From Campylobacter vicugnae (GTDB lineage Bacteria > Campylobacterota > Campylobacteria > Campylobacterales > Campylobacteraceae), in assembly GCF_002139875.1 (NCBI RefSeq), contig NZ_CP018793.1, positions 682,001 through 746,000 of the forward strand: a stretch of DNA of 64,000 nt, in the 5' to 3' direction. This document shows, piece after piece, positions 43,925-51,767 of this stretch. The position numbers and the translations under genes are program-made. How positions within the stretch are numbered: position 1 is the first letter of the stretch; every line of letters starts with the position of its first letter. The notes under the pieces were generated by a model that saw only the letters and a list, made by a program, of their open reading frames with translations, was not told the origin of the DNA and did no database searches.

Positions 43925-45358
43925 ATGACAAAACAATTAAATACAGCTAGCGGAAATCCAATTAGCTCAAATCAGTTTAGTATCACAGCAGGTGCTACCG
44001 GCCCAGTATTACTTCAAGATTATCAATTGATTGAAAAACTTGCATTTCAAAATAGAGAGAGAATCCCAGAAAGAACAGTCCATGCTAAGGGTAGTGGTGC
44101 ATATGGTGTTTTAGAGATTACTGAAGATATTAGTAGATATACTAAAGCAAATGTGCTTCAAAAAGGTGAAAAAACTAAATTATTTTTACGCTTTAGCACG
44201 GTTGCTGGCGAGGCTGGTGCAGCAGATGCAGAAAGAGATGTTAGAGGATTTGCAATTAAATTTTATACTAAAGAGGGCAATTGGGACTTAGTAGGTAATA
44301 ACACACCGACATTTTTTATCAAAGATGGTATGAAATTTCCAGATTTTATCCACTCTCAAAAAAGAGACCCAAGAACACACTTAAGATCAGCAAACGCTGC
44401 GTGGGATTTTTGGACACTAAACCCTGAGACAATGCATCAAGTAATGATCTTAATGAGCGATAGGGGAATCCCAGCAAGTTATCGTCATATGCATGGTTTT
44501 GGCAGTCATACATATAGCTTAATAAATCAAAATGGTGAGAGATTTTGGGTTAAATTCCACTTTAAAACTCGTCAAGGTATTAAAAATCTAACCAATGAAG
44601 AAGCAGCTAAGATCATAGCTGTAGATAGAGAGAGTCATCAAAGAGATCTATATGAGGCAATTGATAGAGGTGAGTTCCCTCAGTGGGATTTTAAGATTCA
44701 AATAATGAGTCAAGAAGAGGCTAATGAGTGCGAGTTTAATCCATTTGACCTAACTAAAATCTGGCCTCACTCTAAATATCCACTTATAAATGTAGGCGTT
44801 TTAACTCTTAATCAAAACCCTAAAAACTATTTTAACGAAGTAGAACAAGCAGCATTTAGTCCAAGCAATATAGTTCCAGGTATTGGTTATAGCCCAGATA
44901 GAATGCTTCAAGCTAGAATTTTTAGCTATCCAGATGCTCAAAGATATAGAGTTGGTGTGCATTATCAACAACTTGAAGTTAATAAGCCAATAGTTGAAGT
45001 CAATAACTACTATGTAGGTGGAGCTATGAATAATGGTAGCTATGCACAAGAAAAATCAGCATATTATGAGCCAAATAGCAATGGTGGGCCAGTTGAAAAT
45101 GCTAAATTCGCTGAACCAGATTTAGCCATAGGCGAGATAGCACAAAGATTTAATCATAGAGAATACTATGCTGATTATTATACAGATGCAAGGTCATTAT
45201 ATGCAATATTGTCAAGTGATGAGAAAGCCAGACTTCATTCTAATATAGCACAAAGCATGAATGGTGTAAGCGATGATATAATCCAAAAAGCGTTAAATCA
45301 TTTTAGATTAATTGACCCAGCTTACGCTGATGGCGTAAAAGCTGCACTAGCTAAGTAG
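43925..45358 (+). CDS. katA: catalase KatA, heme-dependent
   Basis: 477 residues, small-subunit monofunctional catalase that removes hydrogen peroxide. The catalytic His is H53 in [13 protein letters not shown], the catalytic Asn lies in VGNNTPTFF near residue 126, and the proximal heme Tyr lies in [12 protein letters not shown] near residue 336. Length matches the Campylobacter enzyme. AAAAGGAAA precedes the ATG. It is followed by a terminator and the ankyrin gene known in C. jejuni to help load heme into KatA. Confidence 0.97.
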   Translation: MTKQLNTASGNPISSNQFSITAGATGPVLLQDYQLIEKLAFQNRERIPERTVHAKGSGAYGVLEITEDISRYTKANVLQKGEKTKLFLRFSTVAGEAGAADAERDVRGFAIKFYTKEGNWDLVGNNTPTFFIKDGMKFPDFIHSQKRDPRTHLRSANAAWDFWTLNPETMHQVMILMSDRGIPASYRHMHGFGSHTYSLINQNGERFWVKFHFKTRQGIKNLTNEEAAKIIAVDRESHQRDLYEAIDRGEFPQWDFKIQIMSQEEANECEFNPFDLTKIWPHSKYPLINVGVLTLNQNPKNYFNEVEQAAFSPSNIVPGIGYSPDRMLQARIFSYPDAQRYRVGVHYQQLEVNKPIVEVNNYYVGGAMNNGSYAQEKSAYYEPNSNGGPVENAKFAEPDLAIGEIAQRFNHREYYADYYTDARSLYAILSSDEKARLHSNIAQSMNGVSDDIIQKALNHFRLIDPAYADGVKAALAK

Positions 45359-45360
45359 TA

Positions 45361-45386
45361 TAAGCCCCCCAATTTTTGGGGGCTTA
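45361..45386 (+). terminator. terminator after katA
   Basis: TAAGCCCCC and GGGGGCTTA pair perfectly over nine bases with an 8-base loop, two bases after the katA stop. The tail after the stem is only moderately T-rich. Confidence 0.8.
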
Positions 45387-45440
45387 TTGTAAATTTAAGT
45401 ATCATAAAAATGCAATTTAAATTTGCAATAAGGAATTAAG

Positions 45441-45917
45441 ATGATAACACAAGAAGAAGAAAAACGATATGAAGAGCTGTGTGGATATGCGTTTAATTTT
45501 GCTAGAAATAATGAATTTGCTCAGTTAGAGTTAATGCTAAATGCAGGATTAAATGTAAATCTTAAAAATCATAAAGGCGATAGTTTGCTAATGTTAGCTA
45601 GTTATAATGGTTCATATGAGACAACTAAGATGCTTTTAGAGCGTGGTGCAAATGTTGATGAGAGAAACGATCGTGGTCAAACCCCGCTAGCTGGAGTATG
45701 CTTTAAAGGCAATCTCGAGATAGTTAAGCTACTTGTAGAAGCAGGAGCTGATATCGATGCAAATAATGGAATGGGGCTTACTCCATATAGTTTTGCTATT
45801 ATGTTTAATAGGGCAGAAATTGCTAAGTATCTATTAAGTAAGAGTAAAAAAAGAGGTATATTTAAAATAATAAGTGCTAAAATACTTGGAATATTTAGTA
45901 AAAATAGTGCTGCTTAA
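45441..45917 (+). CDS. ankyrin-repeat protein, KatA heme-loading partner (Cj1386-like)
   Basis: 158 residues with three to four ankyrin repeats: LNVNLKNHKGDSLLMLASYN, ANVDERNDRGQTPLAGVCFK and ADIDANNGMGLTPYSFAI. No signal peptide; a basic tail (KSKKRGIFKIISAKILGIF) ends it. Position and architecture match Cj1386 of C. jejuni, which is required for full heme content and activity of catalase. AAGGAA precedes the ATG. It is separated from katA by a terminator, so it may be read partly from its own promoter. Confidence 0.85.
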   Translation: MITQEEEKRYEELCGYAFNFARNNEFAQLELMLNAGLNVNLKNHKGDSLLMLASYNGSYETTKMLLERGANVDERNDRGQTPLAGVCFKGNLEIVKLLVEAGADIDANNGMGLTPYSFAIMFNRAEIAKYLLSKSKKRGIFKIISAKILGIFSKNSAA

Positions 45918-45931
45918 GGAATAAAAATTGC
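45918..45931 (+). promoter_or_regulatory. sigma-54 promoter
   Basis: GGAATAAAAATTGCTT: GG and GC separated by exactly ten bases, with GGAA and TTGCTT as in the Campylobacter sigma-54 consensus (GGAAC-N5-TTGCTT). It starts on the base after the ankyrin gene stop and sits 32 bases before the next ATG. rpoN is encoded in the same window. Confidence 0.7.
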
Positions 45932-45963
45932 TTATTTTATCTAATAATTATTAAGGATAAAAT

Positions 45964-46377
45964 ATGCAAATAAATAATATATCAAAATATCAAAATGAAG
46001 TATATGGTACTTCAAAGCATTATGAAAGCGATGTTGAATTTAAAGATATATTATCTCAAATGCTACAAAGTGATAGCAAAAGTAGTAGTGTAGATAGCGT
46101 TGATACTTTTAGAGATAATATAAATAAATACGGTATAATGAATACTGTAAATATTATGAATAATGAGAAAATTGAAAAGCAATTAGAGATTAAAAGAGCT
46201 GAGCTTTTAAAGGCATTAGATGTTTCAAATATGAATCCATCTGATAAAGCAGCAGCACTTGCTAGTATCGAAGAGACACTAGCTAGATATAAAAAAGATT
46301 TACAAAAATTAAATTCAGCCTATGATAGTGAAAAATTAGAAAATAGTAGTCTTAAAAAGTTATTTGCAGCTATATAA
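45964..46377 (+). CDS. unknown helical protein under a sigma-54 promoter
   Basis: 137 residues, no signal peptide or membrane segment. The N-terminal half is polar and Ser-rich (SDSKSSSVDSVDTFRD); the C-terminal half (about 68-130) is a likely coiled coil with many Lys, Glu and Leu. AAGGAT precedes the ATG. I do not recognise the family. In Campylobacter sigma-54 chiefly drives rod, hook and other middle flagellar genes, so a role in flagellar assembly is a reasonable inference, not a demonstrated one. It converges on cysK through a shared terminator. Confidence 0.75.
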   Translation: MQINNISKYQNEVYGTSKHYESDVEFKDILSQMLQSDSKSSSVDSVDTFRDNINKYGIMNTVNIMNNEKIEKQLEIKRAELLKALDVSNMNPSDKAAALASIEETLARYKKDLQKLNSAYDSEKLENSSLKKLFAAI

Positions 46378-46401
46378 TTTGGAGTGAAACCACTCCAAAT
46401 T
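46376..46401. terminator. bidirectional terminator between the sigma-54 gene and cysK
   Basis: AATTTGGAGTG and CACTCCAAATT pair perfectly over 11 bases with an AAAC loop. The arms overlap the stop codons of both convergent genes. Confidence 0.85.
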
Positions 46402-47309
46402 TACTCATAAAGTACAGTTGATAGATATCTCTCACCAGTATCGCATAGGATTGTAACTATTGTTTTGCCTGGATTTTCTTTGGCTATTTGACTAGCTGCA
46501 TAAATATTTGCCCCACTTGAGATACCTACTAATAAACCTTCGCTTTGAGCTAAAGCTTTAGCTGTGGCGATTGCATCTTCATTTGATACAGTAAAAAGCT
46601 CATCTATAATATCTCTATTTAAATTCTTTGGTATAAAGTTTGCACCTATGCCTTGGATCATATGCGGGCCTGCTTCACCTTTGCTTATAAGTGGTGATTT
46701 TGCTGGTTCTACGGCAATAACTTTAATATTTGGATTTTTAGATTTTAATATCTCACCTACACCGCTTACTGTTCCACCAGTGCCAAATCCTGCTACAAAT
46801 ATATCTACTTTACCATCAGTATCATTCCAAATTTCAAGTGCAGTTGTTCTTTTGTGCATATCTGGATTGGCTGGATTATCAAATTGGCTTGGTATAAAGC
46901 TATTTTGAATCTCTTTAGATAGTCTTATAGCTTCATCTACTGCACCTTGCATACCATATTTTGGATCGGTTAGTACAAGTTCAGCACCAAAAGCTTTAAG
47001 AAGTTTTTGGCGTTCTATACTCATTGAACTAGGCATTGTAAGAATAATTTTTAAACCGCGTTCAGCTGCTATCATCGCTAAACCAACGCCTGTATTGCCA
47101 CTTGTTGGTTCGATAATTGTAGTATTTTTATCAATTTTATTAGTTGCAATTGCGTTTTCTATCATATTTAATGCGATTCTATCTTTTACAGAGTGGCTTG
47201 GATTTAGAAATTCGCATTTAGCTAAAATATTAGCCTCATTGCCAAATTTATTTATTTTTATAAGCGGAGTATTACCAATTAATTCGCTTACGCTATTTGC
47301 AATTTTCAT
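46401..47309 (-). CDS. cysK: cysteine synthase (O-acetylserine sulfhydrylase)
   Basis: 302 residues. PLP enzyme making cysteine from O-acetylserine and sulfide. The PLP lysine lies in FLNPSHSVKDRIAL near residue 42; PTSGNTGVGLAM is the substrate loop and GFGTGGTVSGVGE binds the PLP phosphate. Length fits CysK. It is the last gene of the metY-rrf2-cysK set, nine bases after the regulator. CysK and CysM cannot be fully separated by eye. Confidence 0.92.
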   Translation of the reverse strand: MKIANSVSELIGNTPLIKINKFGNEANILAKCEFLNPSHSVKDRIALNMIENAIATNKIDKNTTIIEPTSGNTGVGLAMIAAERGLKIILTMPSSMSIERQKLLKAFGAELVLTDPKYGMQGAVDEAIRLSKEIQNSFIPSQFDNPANPDMHKRTTALEIWNDTDGKVDIFVAGFGTGGTVSGVGEILKSKNPNIKVIAVEPAKSPLISKGEAGPHMIQGIGANFIPKNLNRDIIDELFTVSNEDAIATAKALAQSEGLLVGISSGANIYAASQIAKENPGKTIVTILCDTGERYLSTVLYE

Positions 47310-47318
47310 ATTTTTTCC

Positions 47319-47732
47319 TTATATTATATAGTTTAGATATTTGCCAGCTTGTTCTTGGTCAATCTTGATACTACTTAGAGGTTGCATAAAAAGCTCTTTT
47401 AGCTTTTCATTATACTCTTTAAAAAATATATCATAAGAGCTATTTTCTAGCTCTATGCTTACTAGATTAAATTCATTTTCTAGACTATTAAATATATCAT
47501 AAAGAGTAATTTCATCTATAGCTTTACTAAGATAATATCCACCTTTAATACCCTTAATACTACCTACTATTCCATCTTTTCGTAGGCTATTTAGTAGTTG
47601 TTCTAGATAGTTTTTTGATACATCTATGGCTATAGAGATATCTTTTAAGGAGACAGGATTTGTCCTATCTCCTTTTGATATCTCAATTATTGCCATTAAG
47701 CCATATACGCCTTTTGTAGTAAGTAGGCTCAT
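47319..47732 (-). CDS. Rrf2 family transcriptional regulator (CymR-like)
   Basis: 137 residues. The winged-helix DNA-binding part is clear: LTTKGVYGLMAIIEISKG, VSLKDISIAIDVSKNYLEQL and GIKGGYYLSKAIDEITL. IscR and NsrR hold an Fe-S cluster with three cysteines; this protein has no cysteine at all, so it cannot do that. CymR of Firmicutes is also cluster-free and senses cysteine status through CysK. Being sandwiched between metY and cysK makes a CymR-like control of sulfur amino-acid genes likely, by inference. It overlaps metY by four bases. Confidence 0.85.
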   Translation of the reverse strand: MSLLTTKGVYGLMAIIEISKGDRTNPVSLKDISIAIDVSKNYLEQLLNSLRKDGIVGSIKGIKGGYYLSKAIDEITLYDIFNSLENEFNLVSIELENSSYDIFFKEYNEKLKELFMQPLSSIKIDQEQAGKYLNYII

Positions 47733-49000
47733 TTTAATGCTTCTTTTAAGTCATTGATTAAATCATCTGCATTTTCTAATCCAATACTTAGGCGGATCAG
47801 TCCTGGAGTAATACCAGCAGCTGCTAATTCATTAGCTGGGAGTTGTTGGTGAGTTGTGCTAGCTGGATGAGTAATTATAGATTTACTATCGCCAATATTT
47901 ACTACTACGCTAAAGATTTTAACATTATCAAGTACGCTTGTAGCAGTTTCAAAATCAGCTACTTCAAAGCTTAAAAGACCGCTAGCTAGCCCATCAGTGA
48001 AATTTGCTTTTACATACTCATTTAATTTTGAGCTTTTTAATCCTGGGTAATTTACAGATTTTACCTTAGGATGTGATTCTAAAAATTCAGCTACTTTTAG
48101 AGCATTTTTAGAGTGTTCTTTAACTCTGATACTTAGAGTTTCTAGTCCTTGGATTAGTTGCCAAGCATTAAATGCTGAGAGTGTAGCACCGATATCTCTT
48201 AATAGGCTTAGACGAATTCTAAGAGTATATATATCAAATACACCAGCTAAATCAGCATAAACTAGGCCATGATAACTCTCATCAGCTGTGTTGAAGTGAT
48301 CATATCTTTTATTGCCTACTAATTTTTTATTTAGTTGCTCGCCAGCTACGATCGCACCAGCTACGCTAAGTCCTTGACCGCTGATGTATTTACTAGCACT
48401 GTGAACTACTACATCTACACCTTTTTTAATAGGATTAAATAAAATTGCAGTTGCAACTGTGTTATCAGCTACTGTTACAACACCATATTTATCAGCTATT
48501 TCAACGATTTTCTCTACATTTGCAATTGCAATTTGTGGGTTTGATAGAGTTTCAAAAAATATTGCTTTTGTATTATCATCTATTAATGATTCTAGATCTT
48601 CTACGCTCTCAGAATCAAAAATTTTAGCTGTAATACCAAATCTTTTAATAGTGTGAGTAAGAAGTGTTGTAGCACCACCATAAATTTTCTTAGCTACTAT
48701 GATATTATCACCAGCTTGAGCTAAATTTGCAATAGCAAAAAATATCGCAGCTTGACCGCTTGAAGTGCTAATTCCAGCCTTTCCACCCTCAAGTGCTGCT
48801 ATGCGAGATTCAAATACATCAAGGGTTGGATTAGTAAGGCGTGAATAGATAGGCCCAAGCTCTTTTAATGTAAATCTATTTGCAGCAGTTTGAGCGCTAC
48901 CAAAGTCATAAGCTGTGCTTTGATAGATAGGCACTGCCATAGCTCCTGTGCCAACTTTTGTATCGTATCCATAATGCGTTGCTAAAGTTTCCTTTTGCAT
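47729..49000 (-). CDS. metY: O-acetylhomoserine aminocarboxypropyltransferase/cysteine synthase
   Basis: 423 residues from ATG 48998-49000, which has AAGGAGAT just upstream; the open frame 20 codons longer has no site. Cys/Met metabolism PLP family: YQSTAYDFGSAQTAANRF at the N terminus, SGQAAIFFAIANLA, VADNTVATAILFNPIKKGVD and the PLP Lys in VVHSASKYISGQG. It makes homocysteine from O-acetylhomoserine and sulfide. The length and NRF-type N terminus favour MetY over MetB. First gene of the sulfur cluster. Confidence 0.9.
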   Translation of the reverse strand: MQKETLATHYGYDTKVGTGAMAVPIYQSTAYDFGSAQTAANRFTLKELGPIYSRLTNPTLDVFESRIAALEGGKAGISTSSGQAAIFFAIANLAQAGDNIIVAKKIYGGATTLLTHTIKRFGITAKIFDSESVEDLESLIDDNTKAIFFETLSNPQIAIANVEKIVEIADKYGVVTVADNTVATAILFNPIKKGVDVVVHSASKYISGQGLSVAGAIVAGEQLNKKLVGNKRYDHFNTADESYHGLVYADLAGVFDIYTLRIRLSLLRDIGATLSAFNAWQLIQGLETLSIRVKEHSKNALKVAEFLESHPKVKSVNYPGLKSSKLNEYVKANFTDGLASGLLSFEVADFETATSVLDNVKIFSVVVNIGDSKSIITHPASTTHQQLPANELAAAGITPGLIRLSIGLENADDLINDLKEALK

Positions 49001-49195
49001 TTTATCTCCTTTTGATTGAATTATGAGCAGAATTGTAGCATAAAATTTAAGTAATGTCAAGTAAATAAATAAAATATATATATTTTTATAAATTTAACCT
49101 ATAAAATATCGATATAAACGCTATTTTAAATATATACTAATATTATATATTAAATTTAAATATATTAAGTTTATATTTATTTTTGCTTGGTTTTA

Positions 49196-49209
49196 TTTTT
49201 TTTTTTTTT
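49196..49209 (+). repeat. T14 homopolymer in the promoter spacer of amidotransferase copy 2
   Basis: Fourteen consecutive T end nine bases before the -10 box TATAAT (49219-49224). A run of this length can change by slippage and would alter the region between -10 and -35. The 49061-49257 gap contains no reading frame; its left half is very AT-rich. Confidence 0.7.
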
Positions 49210-49218
49210 CTTTTTGTG

Positions 49219-49224
49219 TATAAT
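49219..49224 (+). promoter_or_regulatory. -10 box for amidotransferase copy 2
   Basis: TATAAT with TG two bases upstream, 34 bases before the ATG at 49258. Confidence 0.65.
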
Positions 49225-49257
49225 TGCGGCAAATAGTTTGAAATTTAGGAGCAATAT

Positions 49258-50394
49258 ATGAAATTTTGCACAAAATGTGTTATGCCAGATACTAAGCCAA
49301 ATTTGCATTTTGACCGGGGGGGGGTATGTGATGCTTGTAGATCTCAAGAGAATAAAAATTTAGATATTGATTGGAATGCTAGAAAGATTGAGTTTTTAGA
49401 GCTTGTTAAAAAATATAAAAAGCATCCAATATATGATTGTGTTATTGGTGTAAGTGGGGGTAAAGATTCTACTTTTCAGGTTTTAACTATGTTAAATTTG
49501 GGACTTAATCCACTTTGTGTATGTTTTGAACCTACAATTCCAACTAAAGTAGGTCGTAAAAATTTAAAAAATTTAAATAATCTAGGTGTAGATATAATCC
49601 ATATAAAAAGAGATCCAATAGTCTATAAAAAACTTGCCAAAGAGGCTTTTAAAAGAACTGGAGATAATGAGTGGCAAAACCATCTTGGAATATTTACTTG
49701 CGTACCAAGAATCGCAGTAAATTTTGGAATTCCATTAATTATTTGGGGTGAAAGTCCTCAAATAGAATATGGCGGACCAGCCACTTCAAAAGATAATAAT
49801 ATCTTAGATAAAAATTGGCTTGATAGATTTGGTGGGCTTTTAGGAACTAGCATAGAAGATATGATAGGAGTTGATGGAATTGATAAAAAAGATCTATATT
49901 TTTATACATATCCAAGCGATGAAGAGCTAAAAAGAGTAAATGTTACTGGGCTATTTTTAGGCTATTATTTTAAGTGGGATTATAAAGAAAATTTAAGAAT
50001 CTCACAAGAAAATGGCTTTAAGTGTTCTGATAGACCAGTGGAGACTACTTATGAAAATTTTGAAAATTTAGATTGCTATTCTAATCATCTTCATGACTAT
50101 TTAAAATATTGCAAATATGGCTTTGGAAGAGCTACTGATAATGCTTGTATAGATATTAGACTTGGATATATAAGTAGAGATGAGGGTGTAAGATTGGTGC
50201 ATAAATATGATGGCAAACCACCTAAAAAGGCGATTAAAAAATATCTTGAGTATAGCGGATTTAGCAGTGATGAGTTTTGGCAAATTGTAGATTCATTTAC
50301 TAATAAAGATATATTTAAATGCGATGAAAATGGCAAATTTTTACGAGATATAGATGGCTCGCTTATTCGCAAAGATAATACTATACTAAAATAA
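49258..50394 (+). CDS. N-acetyl sugar amidotransferase (PseA-like), copy 2, with intragenic G9 tract
   Basis: 378 residues. Paired cysteines C4/C7 and C24/C27 (KFCTKCVMPD, GVCDACRSQ), then the PP-loop CVIGVSGGKDSTFQVL as in copy 1 at 36561. The family makes acetamidino groups on pseudaminic or legionaminic acid for flagellin or surface glycan decoration. A run of nine G (49316-49324) encodes part of R20-G21-G22-V23 between the two Cys pairs. In the sequence given the frame is open (ON); one G more gives an immediate TGA and one G less a TAG about 15 codons on. AGGAG precedes the ATG. It stands alone between metY and argG, with a hairpin terminator behind it. Confidence 0.9.
   Translation: MKFCTKCVMPDTKPNLHFDRGGVCDACRSQENKNLDIDWNARKIEFLELVKKYKKHPIYDCVIGVSGGKDSTFQVLTMLNLGLNPLCVCFEPTIPTKVGRKNLKNLNNLGVDIIHIKRDPIVYKKLAKEAFKRTGDNEWQNHLGIFTCVPRIAVNFGIPLIIWGESPQIEYGGPATSKDNNILDKNWLDRFGGLLGTSIEDMIGVDGIDKKDLYFYTYPSDEELKRVNVTGLFLGYYFKWDYKENLRISQENGFKCSDRPVETTYENFENLDCYSNHLHDYLKYCKYGFGRATDNACIDIRLGYISRDEGVRLVHKYDGKPPKKAIKKYLEYSGFSSDEFWQIVDSFTNKDIFKCDENGKFLRDIDGSLIRKDNTILK
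49316..49324 (+). repeat. G9 homopolymer inside the amidotransferase gene
   Basis: Nine consecutive G, 59 bases into the coding sequence. Only tract lengths equal to 9 modulo 3 keep the frame. This is the classic layout of a Campylobacter phase-variable gene. Confidence 0.92.
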
Positions 50395-50402
50395 TATACA
50401 AA

Positions 50403-50427
50403 ATTTAGGGTTATTTTAACCCTAAAT
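50403..50427. terminator. hairpin after amidotransferase copy 2
   Basis: ATTTAGGGTTA and TAACCCTAAAT pair perfectly over 11 bases with a TTT loop, eight bases after the stop. No strong T tail follows. Confidence 0.7.
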
Positions 50428-50486
50428 AATTCAAATTTAATTTAAATCAACTAAATAAAAATATCAAATCTTAAGCATATTTTAGC

Positions 50487-50492
50487 TAAAAT
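50487..50492 (+). promoter_or_regulatory. candidate -10 box for argG
   Basis: TAAAAT 27 bases before the argG ATG in an AT-rich gap. The match is imperfect. Confidence 0.4.
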
Positions 50493-50518
50493 AAGCCATT
50501 TTATTTAAGGGAGCAAAA

Positions 50519-51745
50519 ATGAAGGCAAAAGATGTTAAAAAGGTAGTTTTAGCTTATAGCGGCGGACTTGATACAAGTATAATTTTAAAATGGCTACAAG
50601 ATGAATATAATTGCGAAGTTGTTACATTTACAGCTGATATTGGTCAAGGCGAAGAGGTAGAACCAGCACGCGCAAAGGCAATTAGTCTTGGTATAAAACC
50701 TGAAAATATATTTATTGAAGACCTTAGAGAAGAATTTGTGCGTGATTTTGTCTTTCCTATGTTTAGAGCAAATGCCATATATGAGGGTGAATATCTGCTA
50801 GGTACATCTATTGCTAGACCATTAATCGCAAAAAGACTTGTAGAGATAGCAGTACAAACTGGTGCTGATTGTATTAGTCATGGTGCAACTGGCAAGGGCA
50901 ATGACCAGGTTCGATTTGAAATTGGTGCGTATGCATTAAATCCAAATATCAAGGTAATTGCTCCATGGAGAGAGTGGGATTTAGATAGTCGTGAAAAACT
51001 TCTAGCTTACGCTGCAAAACATGGTATAGATATTAGTAAGAAAAAAGGTAAATCGCCATACTCAATGGATGCAAATTTACTTCATATCTCATATGAAGGT
51101 TTAGTATTAGAAGATCCAAATAATGCTCCAGAAGATGATATGTGGAGATGGTCAGTAAGCCCTAAAGATGCTCCAAACGAGAGTGAAATCATTGAAATTA
51201 CATATAAAAATGGCGATCCAGTAGCACTAAATGGTAAAGAGTTAAAAGCTCATGAGATGCTAGAAGAGTTAAACCGTTTAGGTGCTAAGCATGGTATTGG
51301 TAGGCTTGATATAGTAGAAAATCGCTATGTAGGTATGAAAAGTCGTGGCTGCTATGAGACTCCAGGCGGCACAATTATGCTAAAAGCTCATAGAGCTATT
51401 GAGAGTATAACTTTAGATAGAGAAGCTGCTCATTTAAAAGATGAACTAATGCCAAGATATGCAAAATTAATATATAATGGCTACTGGTTCTCTCCAGAAA
51501 GAAAAATGCTACAAGCTGCAATTGATGAAAGCCAAAAAAATGTAAATGGCACAGTAAGATTAGAGCTATATAAAGGTAATGTTATGATAATTGGCCGTGA
51601 TAGTAAAAGCGATAATCTATTTAATGAGGCTTATTGCACATTTGAAGAAGATAGCGTATATGATCAAAAAGATGCAAATGGCTTTATCAAATTAAATGCT
51701 CTTCGTTTTATTATAGCTGGTAAAAACGGTAGAAAAATCAACTAA
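50519..51745 (+). CDS. argG: argininosuccinate synthase
   Basis: 408 residues. It joins citrulline and aspartate with ATP in arginine synthesis. The ATP-binding PP-loop is [17 protein letters not shown] near residue 10, followed by the family blocks [31 protein letters not shown] and [13 protein letters not shown]-type sequence ([15 protein letters not shown]). Length is normal. GGGAG precedes the ATG. argB is elsewhere in the window (29316), so arginine genes are scattered. Confidence 0.96.
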   Translation: MKAKDVKKVVLAYSGGLDTSIILKWLQDEYNCEVVTFTADIGQGEEVEPARAKAISLGIKPENIFIEDLREEFVRDFVFPMFRANAIYEGEYLLGTSIARPLIAKRLVEIAVQTGADCISHGATGKGNDQVRFEIGAYALNPNIKVIAPWREWDLDSREKLLAYAAKHGIDISKKKGKSPYSMDANLLHISYEGLVLEDPNNAPEDDMWRWSVSPKDAPNESEIIEITYKNGDPVALNGKELKAHEMLEELNRLGAKHGIGRLDIVENRYVGMKSRGCYETPGGTIMLKAHRAIESITLDREAAHLKDELMPRYAKLIYNGYWFSPERKMLQAAIDESQKNVNGTVRLELYKGNVMIIGRDSKSDNLFNEAYCTFEEDSVYDQKDANGFIKLNALRFIIAGKNGRKIN

Positions 51746-51767
51746 GAGAATTTGAGTCTGCTAAGCT

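Noticed and set aside
45365-45370. C6 run after katA as a phase-variation tract
   Set aside because: It is the arm of a perfect terminator hairpin (TAAGCCCCC/GGGGGCTTA) and only six long.
49456-49460. G5 run in amidotransferase copy 2 as a second contingency tract
   Set aside because: It encodes the SGGKDS loop and is too short to slip often.
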